Below are positions 43,321-51,500 of a stretch of 53,391 nt of DNA, in pieces; position 1 is the stretch's first letter; the number at the start of each line of letters is the position of its first letter. The stretch is taken from the NCBI GenBank assembly GCA_018623495.1, contig JAAZVP010000014.1, positions 1 through 53,391 on the forward strand, written 5' to 3'. The translations under genes were made by a program, and so were the position numbers. The notes under the pieces are model-generated. The model was not told where the DNA came from. It made no database searches and saw nothing but the letters and a program-made list of their open reading frames with translations. Source of the stretch: Halothiobacillus sp. Lineage in GTDB: Bacteria; Pseudomonadota; Gammaproteobacteria; JAAZVP01.

Positions 43321-45944
43321 GACTGCGAAGGCTTGCCGTGTCCGACCTGCGCCGCTTCCGGGAGACCTTCGAACTGGTCGACCTGGACCCCGGCCTGAAC
43401 CTGGTGACCGGTCCCAACGAATCGGGCAAGAGCACGCTGGTGCGGGCCCTGCAGGCCGCCTTCTTCGAACGTCACTCGACCACCTCCGTCACGGATCTGC
43501 GGCCCCGTGACGACCCGGGAGCAATGCCGGAGGTGGCGCTGGAGTTCGAGCACGGCGGTCGGCGCTACCGCCTGACCAAGCGCTTTCTCAAGAAAACCAT
43601 GTGCCACCTGGAGATCGACGGCGAGTCCCTCGAGGGCCAGGCCGCCGAAGAGCGGTTGCGCGACCTGCTGGGTTTTTCCTTTCCCGGCAAGGGCGCCAGC
43701 CAGCCCAGGCACTGGGGCATCCCGGGCCTTTTGTGGATCATCCAGGGCGAGGGCCAGGAGCTCGAACAGCCCATCCGCCACGCCCGCGAATTCCTGCGCG
43801 AATCCCTGGGCGAGGGCTTCGACGAACTGGCCGCCAGCCGGGGCGATTCCCTGATCCGTTCCATCGGCTCCGAGCGCAGTGAGCTCCTCACCAAGAAGGG
43901 TAATCCCCGGGGCGATCTGCAAAAACTGGAGAAGGAACTGGCCGCCGCCCGCGAGGAACGCGATGGCCTCCGGGAGCGGGTGGCCCGCTACTGCCAGTCC
44001 GTGGATCGCCTGGAGCAGCTGCGCCGGGAATGGCGCCGGCAGGAAGAAACCCCCCCTTGGGAAGCCGCCGAGAAAAAGCGCGACCAGGCCATTCGTCGCC
44101 TGGACCAGGTGGAGCAACAGCAAAAGGCCCTGGCCGGCCGGCAAAAGGAGCTGGAGAGTGCCCGCGGCGAACGCCAGGCCATCCAGGCCTCCCTGGAGCG
44201 CCGGCGCCAGGAACGGGACCGGCTGGCCGACCTGGAGCGAAACATCGCCGATCTCGACCGTTGCCTCGAATCCACCGGTCAGACAGTCGCCCGGCTGGAA
44301 ACAGCCCTGGAAGACACCCGGCGACGACTGGCCCAGGCCGAGGCCCGGCGGGACCAGGTCCAGGACGCCCGGCGTTACGTCGAACTGGAAGAACGCATCC
44401 GCGACCTGCAAACCGGGTTGCAGCAGGACGAAAAGAACCTGGCCCGGGCCCGGGAACAGCAAAAGGAACTGGCCCGCCTGGAACGCCAGCTGGCCGAGGG
44501 CGCGGTGGACCCGGCCCGGGTCCAGGCGCTGGAAGAGGCCGAGACCCGCCTGTCCCACCTGCGTATCCGGGAGGAGAGCGTGGCCACCCGGATCCGCTAC
44601 CGACTGCTCGACGACCGCGAGCTCCGCCTGGGCGAAGAGACCCTCACCGGCGAGGGCGAGACCACCCTGATCGAGTCCGCCCGCCTGGAACTGCCCGGCA
44701 TCGGCGAGCTGGCCATCGAGCCGGGCGGGCAGGACCTGGCGAGCGTGGCCGCCGATCTGCGCCAGGTGCAACGCGAGCACGAGGATCGGCTCCGGGAACT
44801 GGGCGTGGCCTCCCTGGCCGAAGCCCGGCGGCGGCTGGAAGAGCGCAAGGATGCCGAAAACGCCCTGGAACTCGCCCGTCGCCGGTTGGGAGACCTGGCC
44901 CCCCGCGGTATCGAAAGCCTGGCGGCCGACCTGGAAGGCCGGCAGAGCCGCCTGGCCAATCTGCGCACCGAACGGGAAAGGCTCCCCGAGCCCCCGAAGG
45001 ACCTTCCCCCGGAAGCCGAGGTGCGCGAGACCTGCGAGCACCTCCAAACGGAACTGGAGCGCTTCCGATCCCGGCTTTCCGAGGCCCGCGAGGAACGCTC
45101 CGCCCGCCATGCCGAACGGGAGCGGGCGGTCGGTGACTACCAAGAACTCCAGGCCCGACTCGAGGACCCCGAAAGCCGCCGCCAGGCCGAGGCGGCCGAG
45201 AGCCGCAGCCAGGCCCTGGAGAAGGGCATCCAGGAACTGGAAACGGCCATCCGCGAGCAGGCCGCGGCCATCGACGCTGCTCAGCCCGATATTCTCCGGC
45301 AGGACATCGAGCGCTTTGGTGCCACCGCGGAAAACGAACGCAAGCGCCAGCAGGAACGCCGCGGCGAGATCGACCGCCTGGAAGGCGAACTGGGTGCCGA
45401 GGGCGTGGCCGGCCTGGAAGAGGACCTCGCCGAGACCGAGGCCCGCGCCGAACGCCTGGAACGCCGCCACGCCAGCCTGGACCTGCGCGCCCAAGCCCTG
45501 GATCGGCTGCTCACCCGGCTGGAAGCGCGCCGCTCGGCCATGGTCGAGCAGCTCCAAGCCCCGCTTCGTCGGCGGGTGGAACACTACCTGCGGCTGCTGT
45601 TCCCCGAGGCCGAGCTGCGCATCGACGAATCCTTCGAGCCCACCCAACTCATCCGGGAAGGCACCGCCGACGTGAACTTCGAGGCCCTGAGCTTCGGCGC
45701 CCGCGAGCAGGTGGGCGTCATCCTGCGCCTGGCCTACGCCGACGCCCTCAAGGAGGCCGGCCGCCCCACGCTGATCGTTCTGGACGACGCCCTGGTCCAT
45801 GCCGACGAAGCGCGCCGCCAGGCCATGCAGCGGGTGCTTTTCGACGCCGCCAGCCGCCACCAGCTCCTCATGTTCACCTGCCACCCCGCCAACTGGCGCG
45901 AACTGGGCGTCCCCGAACGGCCACTACCCGCGGTCAGTCCATGA
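43317..45944 (+). CDS. SbcC/YhaN-like SMC-type ATPase
   Basis: An 875-residue protein: Walker A G32-P-N-E-S-G-K38-S-T40 at the N-terminus, a long Glu/Arg-rich coiled coil interrupted near residues 420-490 by a small non-coiled insert (ELRLGEETLTGEGETTLIES), and a C-terminal head with the signature ALSFGAREQVGVILRLAYAD (from about 790) and Walker B LIVLDDAL (D823-D824). No CxxC zinc hook is visible at the apex, unlike SbcC or Rad50. It overlaps the nuclease gene by four bases (ATGA), so the two surely form one complex for DNA-end processing or defence. Confidence 0.86.
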   Translation: MRLRRLAVSDLRRFRETFELVDLDPGLNLVTGPNESGKSTLVRALQAAFFERHSTTSVTDLRPRDDPGAMPEVALEFEHGGRRYRLTKRFLKKTMCHLEIDGESLEGQAAEERLRDLLGFSFPGKGASQPRHWGIPGLLWIIQGEGQELEQPIRHAREFLRESLGEGFDELAASRGDSLIRSIGSERSELLTKKGNPRGDLQKLEKELAAAREERDGLRERVARYCQSVDRLEQLRREWRRQEETPPWEAAEKKRDQAIRRLDQVEQQQKALAGRQKELESARGERQAIQASLERRRQERDRLADLERNIADLDRCLESTGQTVARLETALEDTRRRLAQAEARRDQVQDARRYVELEERIRDLQTGLQQDEKNLARAREQQKELARLERQLAEGAVDPARVQALEEAETRLSHLRIREESVATRIRYRLLDDRELRLGEETLTGEGETTLIESARLELPGIGELAIEPGGQDLASVAADLRQVQREHEDRLRELGVASLAEARRRLEERKDAENALELARRRLGDLAPRGIESLAADLEGRQSRLANLRTERERLPEPPKDLPPEAEVRETCEHLQTELERFRSRLSEAREERSARHAERERAVGDYQELQARLEDPESRRQAEAAESRSQALEKGIQELETAIREQAAAIDAAQPDILRQDIERFGATAENERKRQQERRGEIDRLEGELGAEGVAGLEEDLAETEARAERLERRHASLDLRAQALDRLLTRLEARRSAMVEQLQAPLRRRVEHYLRLLFPEAELRIDESFEPTQLIREGTADVNFEALSFGAREQVGVILRLAYADALKEAGRPTLIVLDDALVHADEARRQAMQRVLFDAASRHQLLMFTCHPANWRELGVPERPLPAVSP

Positions 45945-45979
45945 GTCCATGTTTCACCGGGAGAGGGAATGTTGGCGAT

Positions 45980-46090
45980 GTCGACCGATTCTCGAGACAT
46001 GTCGAAAAAATGCTAAAATTTCGACATATCGATAACGACATGTTTACGCCGTAGACATGTTTTCCCGATATGTCGAAATGTCGGAGGAAT
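45980..46090 (+). promoter_or_regulatory. AT-rich promoter and iterated operator of the Fic gene
   Basis: This block is strikingly AT-rich for the window. The heptamer GACATRT occurs at 45996-46002, 46023-46029, 46037-46043 and 46054-46060, and reversed (ATATGTC) at 46068-46074, with related GTCGA pieces at 45980 and 46071-46082. TGCTAAAAT (46011-46019) is an extended -10 box lying between the first two sites. The layout suggests a repressor with several half-sites over the promoter, possibly the winged-helix domain of Fic itself. Confidence 0.6.
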
Positions 46091-46098
46091 ATCGACAC

Positions 46099-47199
46099 GT
46101 GTTCGATCCGGACCAGCCATACAATGACTTGCCCGATCTCCCGCCAAAAGCCGAGTTGGAAACCCGGGATGTCCTCAAGTCCTGTGTAGAAGCCCGTGCT
46201 GCCCTCGCTGAACTCAAGGAGCTTGGCGCAACCATTCCGAACCAGGCAGTCCTCATTAATGCCATACCGATACTGGAGGCGCAGGCCAGTTCCGAAATCG
46301 AGAACATCGTGACCACTCGGGATGCCCTCTTTCGGCACGCTCAACACCTGGAAGAGGCAAGTGACCCGGCGACCAAGGAGGCTCTGCGCTATCGCACGGC
46401 GCTTTACCTTGGTTATCGAAGCCTGGGCCAGAGGCCTCTTTGCACAGCGACAGCGATTGATGTGTGCCGGACGATCAAGGGACGGCAGCTTGACGTTCGA
46501 ACCGTGCCGGGGACGAAGCTGGCCGGCGACTGGAGTGGGAAAGTGATCTACACGCCCCCTGAGGGAGAGGCTTTGCTCAGAAACAAGCTGGCCAACTGGG
46601 AGCAGTTCCTGCACAGAGAAGAGGAACTCGATCCACTTGTCCGCATGGCCGTGGGGCACTACCAGTTCGAAGCCATTCATCCATTCAGCGATGGCAACGG
46701 GCGAACAGGACGGGTCCTCAATATCCTCTACCTTATCGAGCAGGGCTTGCTGGATATCCCGGTCCTCTACCTGTCCGGTTACATCATCCGTCACAAGTCG
46801 GACTATTATCGGCTCCTGCTGGCGGTCACCGAGGACGGGGCCTGGGAAGAATGGTTGCGGTTCATGATGACTGCCGTTCAGCGTACCGCCCGCTGGACAG
46901 CTGACAAGATCCGTGCCATCCGGGATCTGCAGCAGACAACTTCCCAGTATGTCCAGGAACGCCTGCCTTCAATCTACAGCCATGAGTTGGTGGAAACCTT
47001 GTTCGTGCAGCCCTATTGCCGCATCGCCAATATCGTGGAGGCGGGCATCGGGCAGCGCCAGACGGCTTCCAATTATCTCAAGAAGCTTCGGGAGATCGGG
47101 GTCCTTGACGAGATCAAGGCCGGCCGGGAAAAGCTCTTTATCAACCGAAGGTACCTGAGACTGCTCGTGGCCGACGATAATGCATTCGAGCCGTTCTAG
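46099..47199 (+). CDS. Fic family protein (AMPylase-type, class II) with C-terminal winged helix
   Basis: A 366-residue protein with an N-terminal Fic_N region (MFDPDQPYNDLPDLPPK), the class II inhibitory helix S64-x3-E68-N69 in SSEIENI, the catalytic motif H194-P-F-S-D-G-N-G-R-T-G-R205, and a C-terminal winged-helix region (NIVEAGIGQRQTASNYLKKL, IGVLDEI). The enzyme should transfer AMP or a similar group to protein hydroxyls and is held inactive by its own glutamate. GTG 46099 is preferred: GGAGGA is ten bases upstream and family homology starts there. ATG 46057 would fall inside the operator repeats. Base and codon use are less GC-rich than in neighbours, suggesting recent transfer. Confidence 0.88.
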   Translation: MFDPDQPYNDLPDLPPKAELETRDVLKSCVEARAALAELKELGATIPNQAVLINAIPILEAQASSEIENIVTTRDALFRHAQHLEEASDPATKEALRYRTALYLGYRSLGQRPLCTATAIDVCRTIKGRQLDVRTVPGTKLAGDWSGKVIYTPPEGEALLRNKLANWEQFLHREEELDPLVRMAVGHYQFEAIHPFSDGNGRTGRVLNILYLIEQGLLDIPVLYLSGYIIRHKSDYYRLLLAVTEDGAWEEWLRFMMTAVQRTARWTADKIRAIRDLQQTTSQYVQERLPSIYSHELVETLFVQPYCRIANIVEAGIGQRQTASNYLKKLREIGVLDEIKAGREKLFINRRYLRLLVADDNAFEPF

Positions 47200-47208
47200 C
47201 CCCCCGGC

Positions 47209-47433
47209 ATGAAATCCCCCATCACCGGCTATCACCGCGACGAGGAGGACGACTGGGTCGCCCAGCTCGCCTGCGGCCACAACCAGCACGTCCGCCACCG
47301 CCCACCCTGGATCAACCGCCCCTGGGTCACCACCGGGCAAGGGCGAAGGAAGATGCTGGGCCACCCGCTCGACTGCAAGAAATGCGACCGCGGCGAACCA
47401 CCCGACGAAAGACCGAACGTCCAAAGCGGCTAG
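47209..47433 (+). CDS. DUF3565 small protein
   Basis: A 74-residue protein with the DUF3565 pattern: GYHRDEEDDWVAQLACGHNQ, HVRHRPPWINRPWV, GHPLDCKKCDRG. The Cys/His pairs (CGH near the middle and CKKC at the end) suggest a zinc ribbon. The function is unknown. It begins nine bases after the Fic stop; no strong ribosome site is seen. Confidence 0.8.
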   Translation: MKSPITGYHRDEEDDWVAQLACGHNQHVRHRPPWINRPWVTTGQGRRKMLGHPLDCKKCDRGEPPDERPNVQSG

Positions 47434-47462
47434 TCGTGGTCCGAGGAGCTGAACGTATGACA

Positions 47463-47498
47463 CCCTCTCCCCATCGGGGAGAGGGCCGGGGTGAGGGG
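47463..47498 (+). repeat. Dispersed palindromic element, copy C
   Basis: CCCTCTCCCC (47463-47472), loop ATC and GGGGAGAGGG (47476-47485), followed by CCGGGGTGAGGGG (47486-47498), the exact complement of the flank of copy A at 180-192. It separates the DUF3565 gene from the convergent DUF192 gene. Confidence 0.82.
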
Positions 47499-47501
47499 GA
47501 A

Positions 47502-47930
47502 CTACCACCGAATCCGCACCCGATCCCCCACCTCGACCCCCAGCCGCTCGACCGTCCCGGCGTTCACCTCCAGCACGTACTGCGCCGGCTCGCCGCTGGG
47601 ATAGGAAGGGCAATCGGCGACCCGGCAGGGCGGGGTGTCCAGCGACAGGGCAACGATCCGGAAATCCGAGTCCAGGTAGAGGATATCCAGCGGGATCCGC
47701 GTGTTCTTCATCCAGAAGGCCCGGGGCGCGGATCGCTCGTAGACGAACAGCATGCCCCGGTCGGCAGCGAGATCCTCGCGGCCCATCAGGCCCCGGGCCC
47801 GGCTGGTGTCGTCCTCGGCCACCTCCACGCGAAAGGTCTCGCCGGCCAGCTCGATCCGGGTCGGGTCCTTTCCGCAGCCGGCGAGGATCAGCAGCAGGGC
47901 GATTCCCGCCCGGCGGGCGACGGGGCCCAC
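47502..47930 (-). CDS. DUF192 family lipoprotein
   Basis: A 142-residue protein with a short signal and lipobox LAGCG, then the DUF192 domain: FRVEVAEDDTSRARGLMGRE, MLFVYERSAPRAFWMKNTRI, PLDILYLDSDFRIV, and CPSYPSGEPAQYVLEVNAG, ending in GDRVRIRW. DUF192 proteins are small exported or lipid-anchored beta proteins without an agreed function. The start is GTG 47930, three bases from the stop of the upstream gene on the same strand, so both are probably on one transcript. Confidence 0.87.
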   Translation of the reverse strand: MGPVARRAGIALLLILAGCGKDPTRIELAGETFRVEVAEDDTSRARGLMGREDLAADRGMLFVYERSAPRAFWMKNTRIPLDILYLDSDFRIVALSLDTPPCRVADCPSYPSGEPAQYVLEVNAGTVERLGVEVGDRVRIRW

Positions 47931-47933
47931 GGT

Positions 47934-48614
47934 CTATTCCACCACCGGGTACTGCGGGTCGCCCCAGAGCGCGCGGGGGTTGTCCATCATCACCTGGATG
48001 GTCGCCGGGACCAGCTGGCCGAGGATGCGGGTGCCGTCGCGTACCTGGTCCCGGTTGACCGAGCTTTGCCAGGTGGCACCCCCGTGGACCAGTTGGTTGC
48101 GCAGGGTGTAGAGGCGGTCGAAGACCACCATCAGCAGCCGGCCGGTCTGGCCCGAACCCAGCGCCCGGTGGGCCGATTGCCGGGCCTTGTCGAAGCCCGC
48201 CTGCCAGTCGGCGGAGGTGATCGACCCCCGCTGGTGGTCCCAGAAGGGCTGGTAGACGTAGGGGTTGTCGATCAGCAGGCGGATCGGCTGCGAGAACTGC
48301 TCCCAGAGGATCCGGTAGAGCAGCTGTTGTTCGTCCATCGTCTCCAGGCGGGCGAAGAAATGCCGCAGCCGCTTGCGCTCGGAGAGCCGCCAGTGGTCCG
48401 GCAGCTCGCTGGCGTAGGCGGCGTTGAAGGCGATCCAGAGAAACACGAAGCGGGCATCCGGGTCCTCGGGTTCCCGTTCGGCCCGGTTCAGCCAGGAGAG
48501 GGCGCGGTGCACCCGCAGGCCCAGGGCGGTGGGGAAACCGTCGCGGATGGCCCGCTGGCGGGCCTTCAGGGCATCGAAGCGGAGTTCTTCGGGAACGTCG
48601 GCAATGGGCGGCAT
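47934..48614 (-). CDS. HEPN-like hypothetical protein
   Basis: A 226-residue protein, helical by composition. RFVFLWIAFNAAYA in the first half and LYTLRNQLVHGG near residue 180 form the R-x4-H motif typical of HEPN domains (RNases or toxin-like RNA binders in defence and stress systems). No antitoxin such as an MNT nucleotidyltransferase is next to it; the downstream gene encodes the DUF192 lipoprotein. ATG 48614 begins MPPIADVPEELRFDALKARQ. The catalytic role is inferred from the motif only. Confidence 0.7.
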   Translation of the reverse strand: MPPIADVPEELRFDALKARQRAIRDGFPTALGLRVHRALSWLNRAEREPEDPDARFVFLWIAFNAAYASELPDHWRLSERKRLRHFFARLETMDEQQLLYRILWEQFSQPIRLLIDNPYVYQPFWDHQRGSITSADWQAGFDKARQSAHRALGSGQTGRLLMVVFDRLYTLRNQLVHGGATWQSSVNRDQVRDGTRILGQLVPATIQVMMDNPRALWGDPQYPVVE

Positions 48615-48666
48615 GGTCTGGGACTCCTTGTCGTCGGAACCGGTGAACGCGACCCCGGCGGCCCAC

Positions 48667-48696
48667 CTTCGCGGGAGCGACCTCCCGGTCGCGAAG
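48667..48696. other. Nested hairpin in the gap upstream of the HEPN-like gene
   Basis: CTTCGCG (48667-48673) pairs with CGCGAAG (48690-48696), with inner GGGAG/CTCCC pairing. It looks like a REP-type intergenic palindrome. The remainder of 48615-48822 shows no gene. Confidence 0.5.
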
Positions 48697-48822
48697 AGGC
48701 GGCTCCCCGGGCTTGCGGCGGGATTCGCGCGGGGGAGGATCGCCGCGGGTTTCTCGAACGATACAAAAGCACCCGGCGCCGACCAAGCCGAGCGGGGCAT
48801 TCCCCTCGGCCGGTCGAAACGC

Positions 48823-48846
48823 AAAAGGCCCGCCGAGCGGCGGGCC
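48823..48846 (-). terminator. Intrinsic terminator of the CYTH/phytase-like unit (minus strand)
   Basis: A perfect 8-bp stem, GGCCCGCC (48827-48834) with GGCGGGCC (48839-48846), loop GAGC, preceded on the plus strand by AAAA (48823-48826), which gives UUUU in the minus-strand RNA. It lies 37 bases after the stop of the gene at 48883. Confidence 0.8.
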
Positions 48847-48882
48847 GATTGGATCGCGCGGGCGCGGCCCGCGGCGAGGGGC

Positions 48883-50319
48883 TTATTCGCCGGTCGACAG
48901 GTCGGTGTCGACGATGAACAGCCGGTTGCCGTCGATGGTGCTGGCGTCGAGCATCTTCTGCTCCAGGTCACCGTCGGTGGACCAGGTGGCGAAGTCGTCG
49001 TCGTTGAGCACGCCCAGGCGGTGCTCGTCGATCACCCACAGGCCTTCCATCTTGTCGTGCGGGTAGTTGACCTCGGCGACCATGTCCACCTGCAGGGTCT
49101 TGGCCACCGGTTCGATGCCGGCGGCGGCCAGCGCGGCCCAGCCCTCGTCCATGGCCACCTGTTCGAGGGTCCTGCCGTCGATGGTCAGGCCCAGGTCGGG
49201 GTCCTGGGCGAGGTTGCCGCCCGCGGGGACGGCCTCGAGGTTGGTGGCGCCGGAGAGATCGACGCGGTAGACGTGCTTCTGCGCCTCGGGGCTTGCGCCC
49301 GCGGCGCCGTCGGGACCGCCGTAGAGGAAGCTGCCGTCCCGCTCGATCACCAGGAACTCGGTGGCGGAGAGGGCCACGATCTCGGAGTTGGCGTTCTGGT
49401 TCTTCTCCTGGCGGTACAGGTACTGGCCGATCTCGCCGGTTTCCAGGTCCACGGTGACGATGCGGGTGAGGTCGAGGTCCTTCACCGACTTGTCCGGGTT
49501 GTACATGGTGGACTGCATGATGCCCACCAGGGTGGTCTCGTCGGGGGTGATCGCCAGGCCTTCCATGCCGCGGTTGGCGCGGCGGTTGGCGTATTCCTTG
49601 GGCAGCGTGATGGACACCCGGGCATCACCGGCGAAGGGGTTGATGCGGTCGATCTCGGTGCCGTCGGCATCGAAGTGGACGATGTGGGGCCCGTACTCGT
49701 CGCTCACCCAGAAGCTGCCGTCGGTCAGCGCCACCAGGCCCTCGCCGTCCAGGCCGTAGTCGTCCAGGCGGAAGGGGTTGCTGGCCGCGTCCCAGGGCTG
49801 CGAGGGATCCTCGGTGATGGGCTGGCCGTTGGCGAAGTAGGGCGTCTCGCCGGTGCCGCCCAGGCCGTCGGAATTGGGCAGGCCGGTGATGGGTGTGCCG
49901 TCCGGGCGCTTGAGCAGGATGGTCTCCACCTGGGTGATCCGGCCGTTCTCGCCCAGCTCGAACCGGCCGATGCGCGGGGTGTAGTCCGGTACGGGGAACT
50001 TCTTGCCCGAGCCGTGGGAGGCGCCCATGCTGGTCTTGTACTTGGCATTCGGGCCCCGGTCGGTGAGGGCGTAGAACTGTGTGGCGTTCTCCGGGTGCGC
50101 GGTCATGGCCGAGCCGTAGCCGCCGTTGCGCACCTCGAAGGTCTGGCCGGTCTTGGCGTCCACCAGGTCGTCGCGCAGTACCGAGTAGGGCAGGAAGGTG
50201 CCGCCGGCCGGGAAGCTGGAGAACACCGCGCTGGTGTCGGTGCCGGAATCGTCGTCACCGCCGCAGGCGACCAGGGTAGCGGAGGCCAGCAGGCCGAGCA
50301 GGAGGGATTTCTTGTTCAT
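48883..50319 (-). CDS. Phytase-family esterase-like lipoprotein (PF13449)
   Basis: A 478-residue protein with a lipobox (LVACG) followed by an Asp/Gly-rich linker, then the esterase-like activity of phytase domain: LPYSVLRDDLVDAKTGQTFE, VRNGGYGSAMTAHPEN, FYALTDRGPNAKYK, DGEGLVALTDGSFWVSDEYG, RGMEGLAITPDETTL, HDKMEGLWVIDEHRLGVLND. It is a beta-propeller-like secreted protein predicted to be anchored outside the cytoplasm. Substrates of this family are not settled; phosphate ester hydrolysis is the usual proposal. It lies 66 bases downstream of the CYTH-like gene and ends at a terminator, so the two form one unit. Confidence 0.87.
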   Translation of the reverse strand: MNKKSLLLGLLASATLVACGGDDDSGTDTSAVFSSFPAGGTFLPYSVLRDDLVDAKTGQTFEVRNGGYGSAMTAHPENATQFYALTDRGPNAKYKTSMGASHGSGKKFPVPDYTPRIGRFELGENGRITQVETILLKRPDGTPITGLPNSDGLGGTGETPYFANGQPITEDPSQPWDAASNPFRLDDYGLDGEGLVALTDGSFWVSDEYGPHIVHFDADGTEIDRINPFAGDARVSITLPKEYANRRANRGMEGLAITPDETTLVGIMQSTMYNPDKSVKDLDLTRIVTVDLETGEIGQYLYRQEKNQNANSEIVALSATEFLVIERDGSFLYGGPDGAAGASPEAQKHVYRVDLSGATNLEAVPAGGNLAQDPDLGLTIDGRTLEQVAMDEGWAALAAAGIEPVAKTLQVDMVAEVNYPHDKMEGLWVIDEHRLGVLNDDDFATWSTDGDLEQKMLDASTIDGNRLFIVDTDLSTGE

Positions 50320-50385
50320 TCTCGTTTTTTCCTCTTCGGGTGGTGGAAAGGCATGTCCGGTGGCCGCCGACCGGGAACGCTGGGC

Positions 50386-51261
50386 TCAGTCCTGGCAGAA
50401 GGCCGTGTCGAATTCGTAGACGAACCGGGTCTTGGTCCGGGAATCGGGGTCGATCCATTCGGTGAGGGTCTGCAGGGCGCGGAAGGTCGTCCTGGCGCGC
50501 TGGACGACCTTCCGGGTGTAGTCCGCCGAGCCGTCCTCGTACTTGAACGAGATCTCGGCGACGAGCGGCGCCTGCCCGCTGGCGGGCGTGCCCGGGTACC
50601 AGAGCGTCACGTCGATCCCGGCATCGTGCTGGCCGAGGTCGATTTCCACGCCGCTGTAGACGTGCTCGCGGATGTCGAGGTTGCCGACCACGGCCAGGGG
50701 CAGGTCGTCGTCGAGGTCGTGGTCGCGCTCGAAGTCGGGAAAGTGTTCGTTGATGTCGTGGACTTCGTTGATGTTGCGGGTGTTGGGCGCCTTGGTGGAA
50801 TGGCCGTAGACCACCCGGAAGTCGGTGTGGGCGTTGGCGCCGATGTCCGCTTCCAGCTTGGTCTCGGCACCGGCGGTGTCCGAGTCCAGGTCCTCGAAGT
50901 CGGCGATGTAGCGATCGGGGCTGCGGAACTTGAGGCTCACCTCGGAATCGCCGTTCTCCACCCGTTCGCGGAACGAATAGCCCAGGCCGCGGAGTCGGCA
51001 GGTCCCGGGGGTGTCGAAGTAGCGGACGTCGCGTTGCTTGTCCAGCACGGGCGAACCGGAGACATCGCGGTCGATGGCCTGCTCGATCGCGGTCTCCGCG
51101 TCCTGGAGCAGCGCGGCCACGGTGGCCGCCTCCGTGGCGTGGGTGAAGCGCGCCGGATCGAGCATGAGCTTGTATTCCCGGGAGGTGACATCCGGGTTGG
51201 CGATGGCGGGGGCGCTCACCAGGCAGGCGAGGAGGGGCAGAAACCATCTGGCGGTCGGCAT
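50386..51261 (-). CDS. Secreted CYTH/triphosphate-tunnel-like protein
   Basis: A 291-residue protein with a signal peptide (cleavage after AIA21) and a mature N-terminus containing R28-E29-Y-K31. The order of motifs fits a triphosphate tunnel metalloenzyme fold: EYK, DVRYFDTPGTCRLRGLGYSF, RERVENGDSEVSLKFRSPD, GVEIDLGQHDAGIDV, LVAEISFKYE, and a C-terminal RFVYEF strand. CYTH enzymes act on tripolyphosphate, thiamine triphosphate or inorganic polyphosphate; an exported version is unusual. Activity is unproven because the classical ExExK is reduced. It is probably co-transcribed with the phytase-like gene and has a PhoB-box-like array 59 bases before its start. Confidence 0.72.
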   Translation of the reverse strand: MPTARWFLPLLACLVSAPAIANPDVTSREYKLMLDPARFTHATEAATVAALLQDAETAIEQAIDRDVSGSPVLDKQRDVRYFDTPGTCRLRGLGYSFRERVENGDSEVSLKFRSPDRYIADFEDLDSDTAGAETKLEADIGANAHTDFRVVYGHSTKAPNTRNINEVHDINEHFPDFERDHDLDDDLPLAVVGNLDIREHVYSGVEIDLGQHDAGIDVTLWYPGTPASGQAPLVAEISFKYEDGSADYTRKVVQRARTTFRALQTLTEWIDPDSRTKTRFVYEFDTAFCQD

Positions 51262-51319
51262 GTCCAGTTCCCTTGATCAGTTCGGGGTATTCCGTTGCCG
51301 CGAGAGGTTAGTGCGGGAA

Positions 51320-51370
51320 GATGACGAAACGCTGATGGTTTCGTGAACGGCGCGTGATGATCGCGTGACG
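51320..51370 (-). promoter_or_regulatory. PhoB-box-like array: five heptamers at 11-bp spacing
   Basis: Five TGA cores occur at 51322, 51333, 51344, 51355 and 51366, exactly 11 bases apart, inside the heptamers GATGACG, GCTGATG, CGTGAAC, CGTGATG and CGTGACG. On the minus strand these read as TCA-containing heptamers (such as CGTCACG and CGTCATC) separated by 4 bases, the geometry of Pho boxes (CTGTCAT repeats). The array lies upstream of the minus-strand CYTH-like gene; TAACCT nine bases beyond its last box could be the -10. Confidence 0.5.
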
Positions 51371-51500
51371 CGCCCGGTGGCCGGTCGAGACCGGCAGCCC
51401 CCGGGCCTGCCCGCCGGCGGTTTCGGCAAGACGCCACCACGGCCGATGCGGTAGCCTCGTGCGCTGATCGTCACCAACCGGAAAAGGGACTACAGGCACC

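Noticed and set aside
43200-45884. 894-codon open frame on the minus strand opposite the SbcC-like gene
   Set aside because: It is the mirror of a coding frame with clear Walker motifs; its Leu, Gly and Phe-rich composition is typical of antisense shadows.
46057-46098. ATG 46057 as the Fic start
   Set aside because: It lies within the operator repeats and lacks a ribosome site; GTG 46099 has GGAGGA at proper distance and matches the family N-terminus.
48424-51276. 950-codon open frame on the plus strand
   Set aside because: It is antisense to the HEPN-like, phytase-like and CYTH-like genes, which have signal peptides, ordered motifs and terminators.
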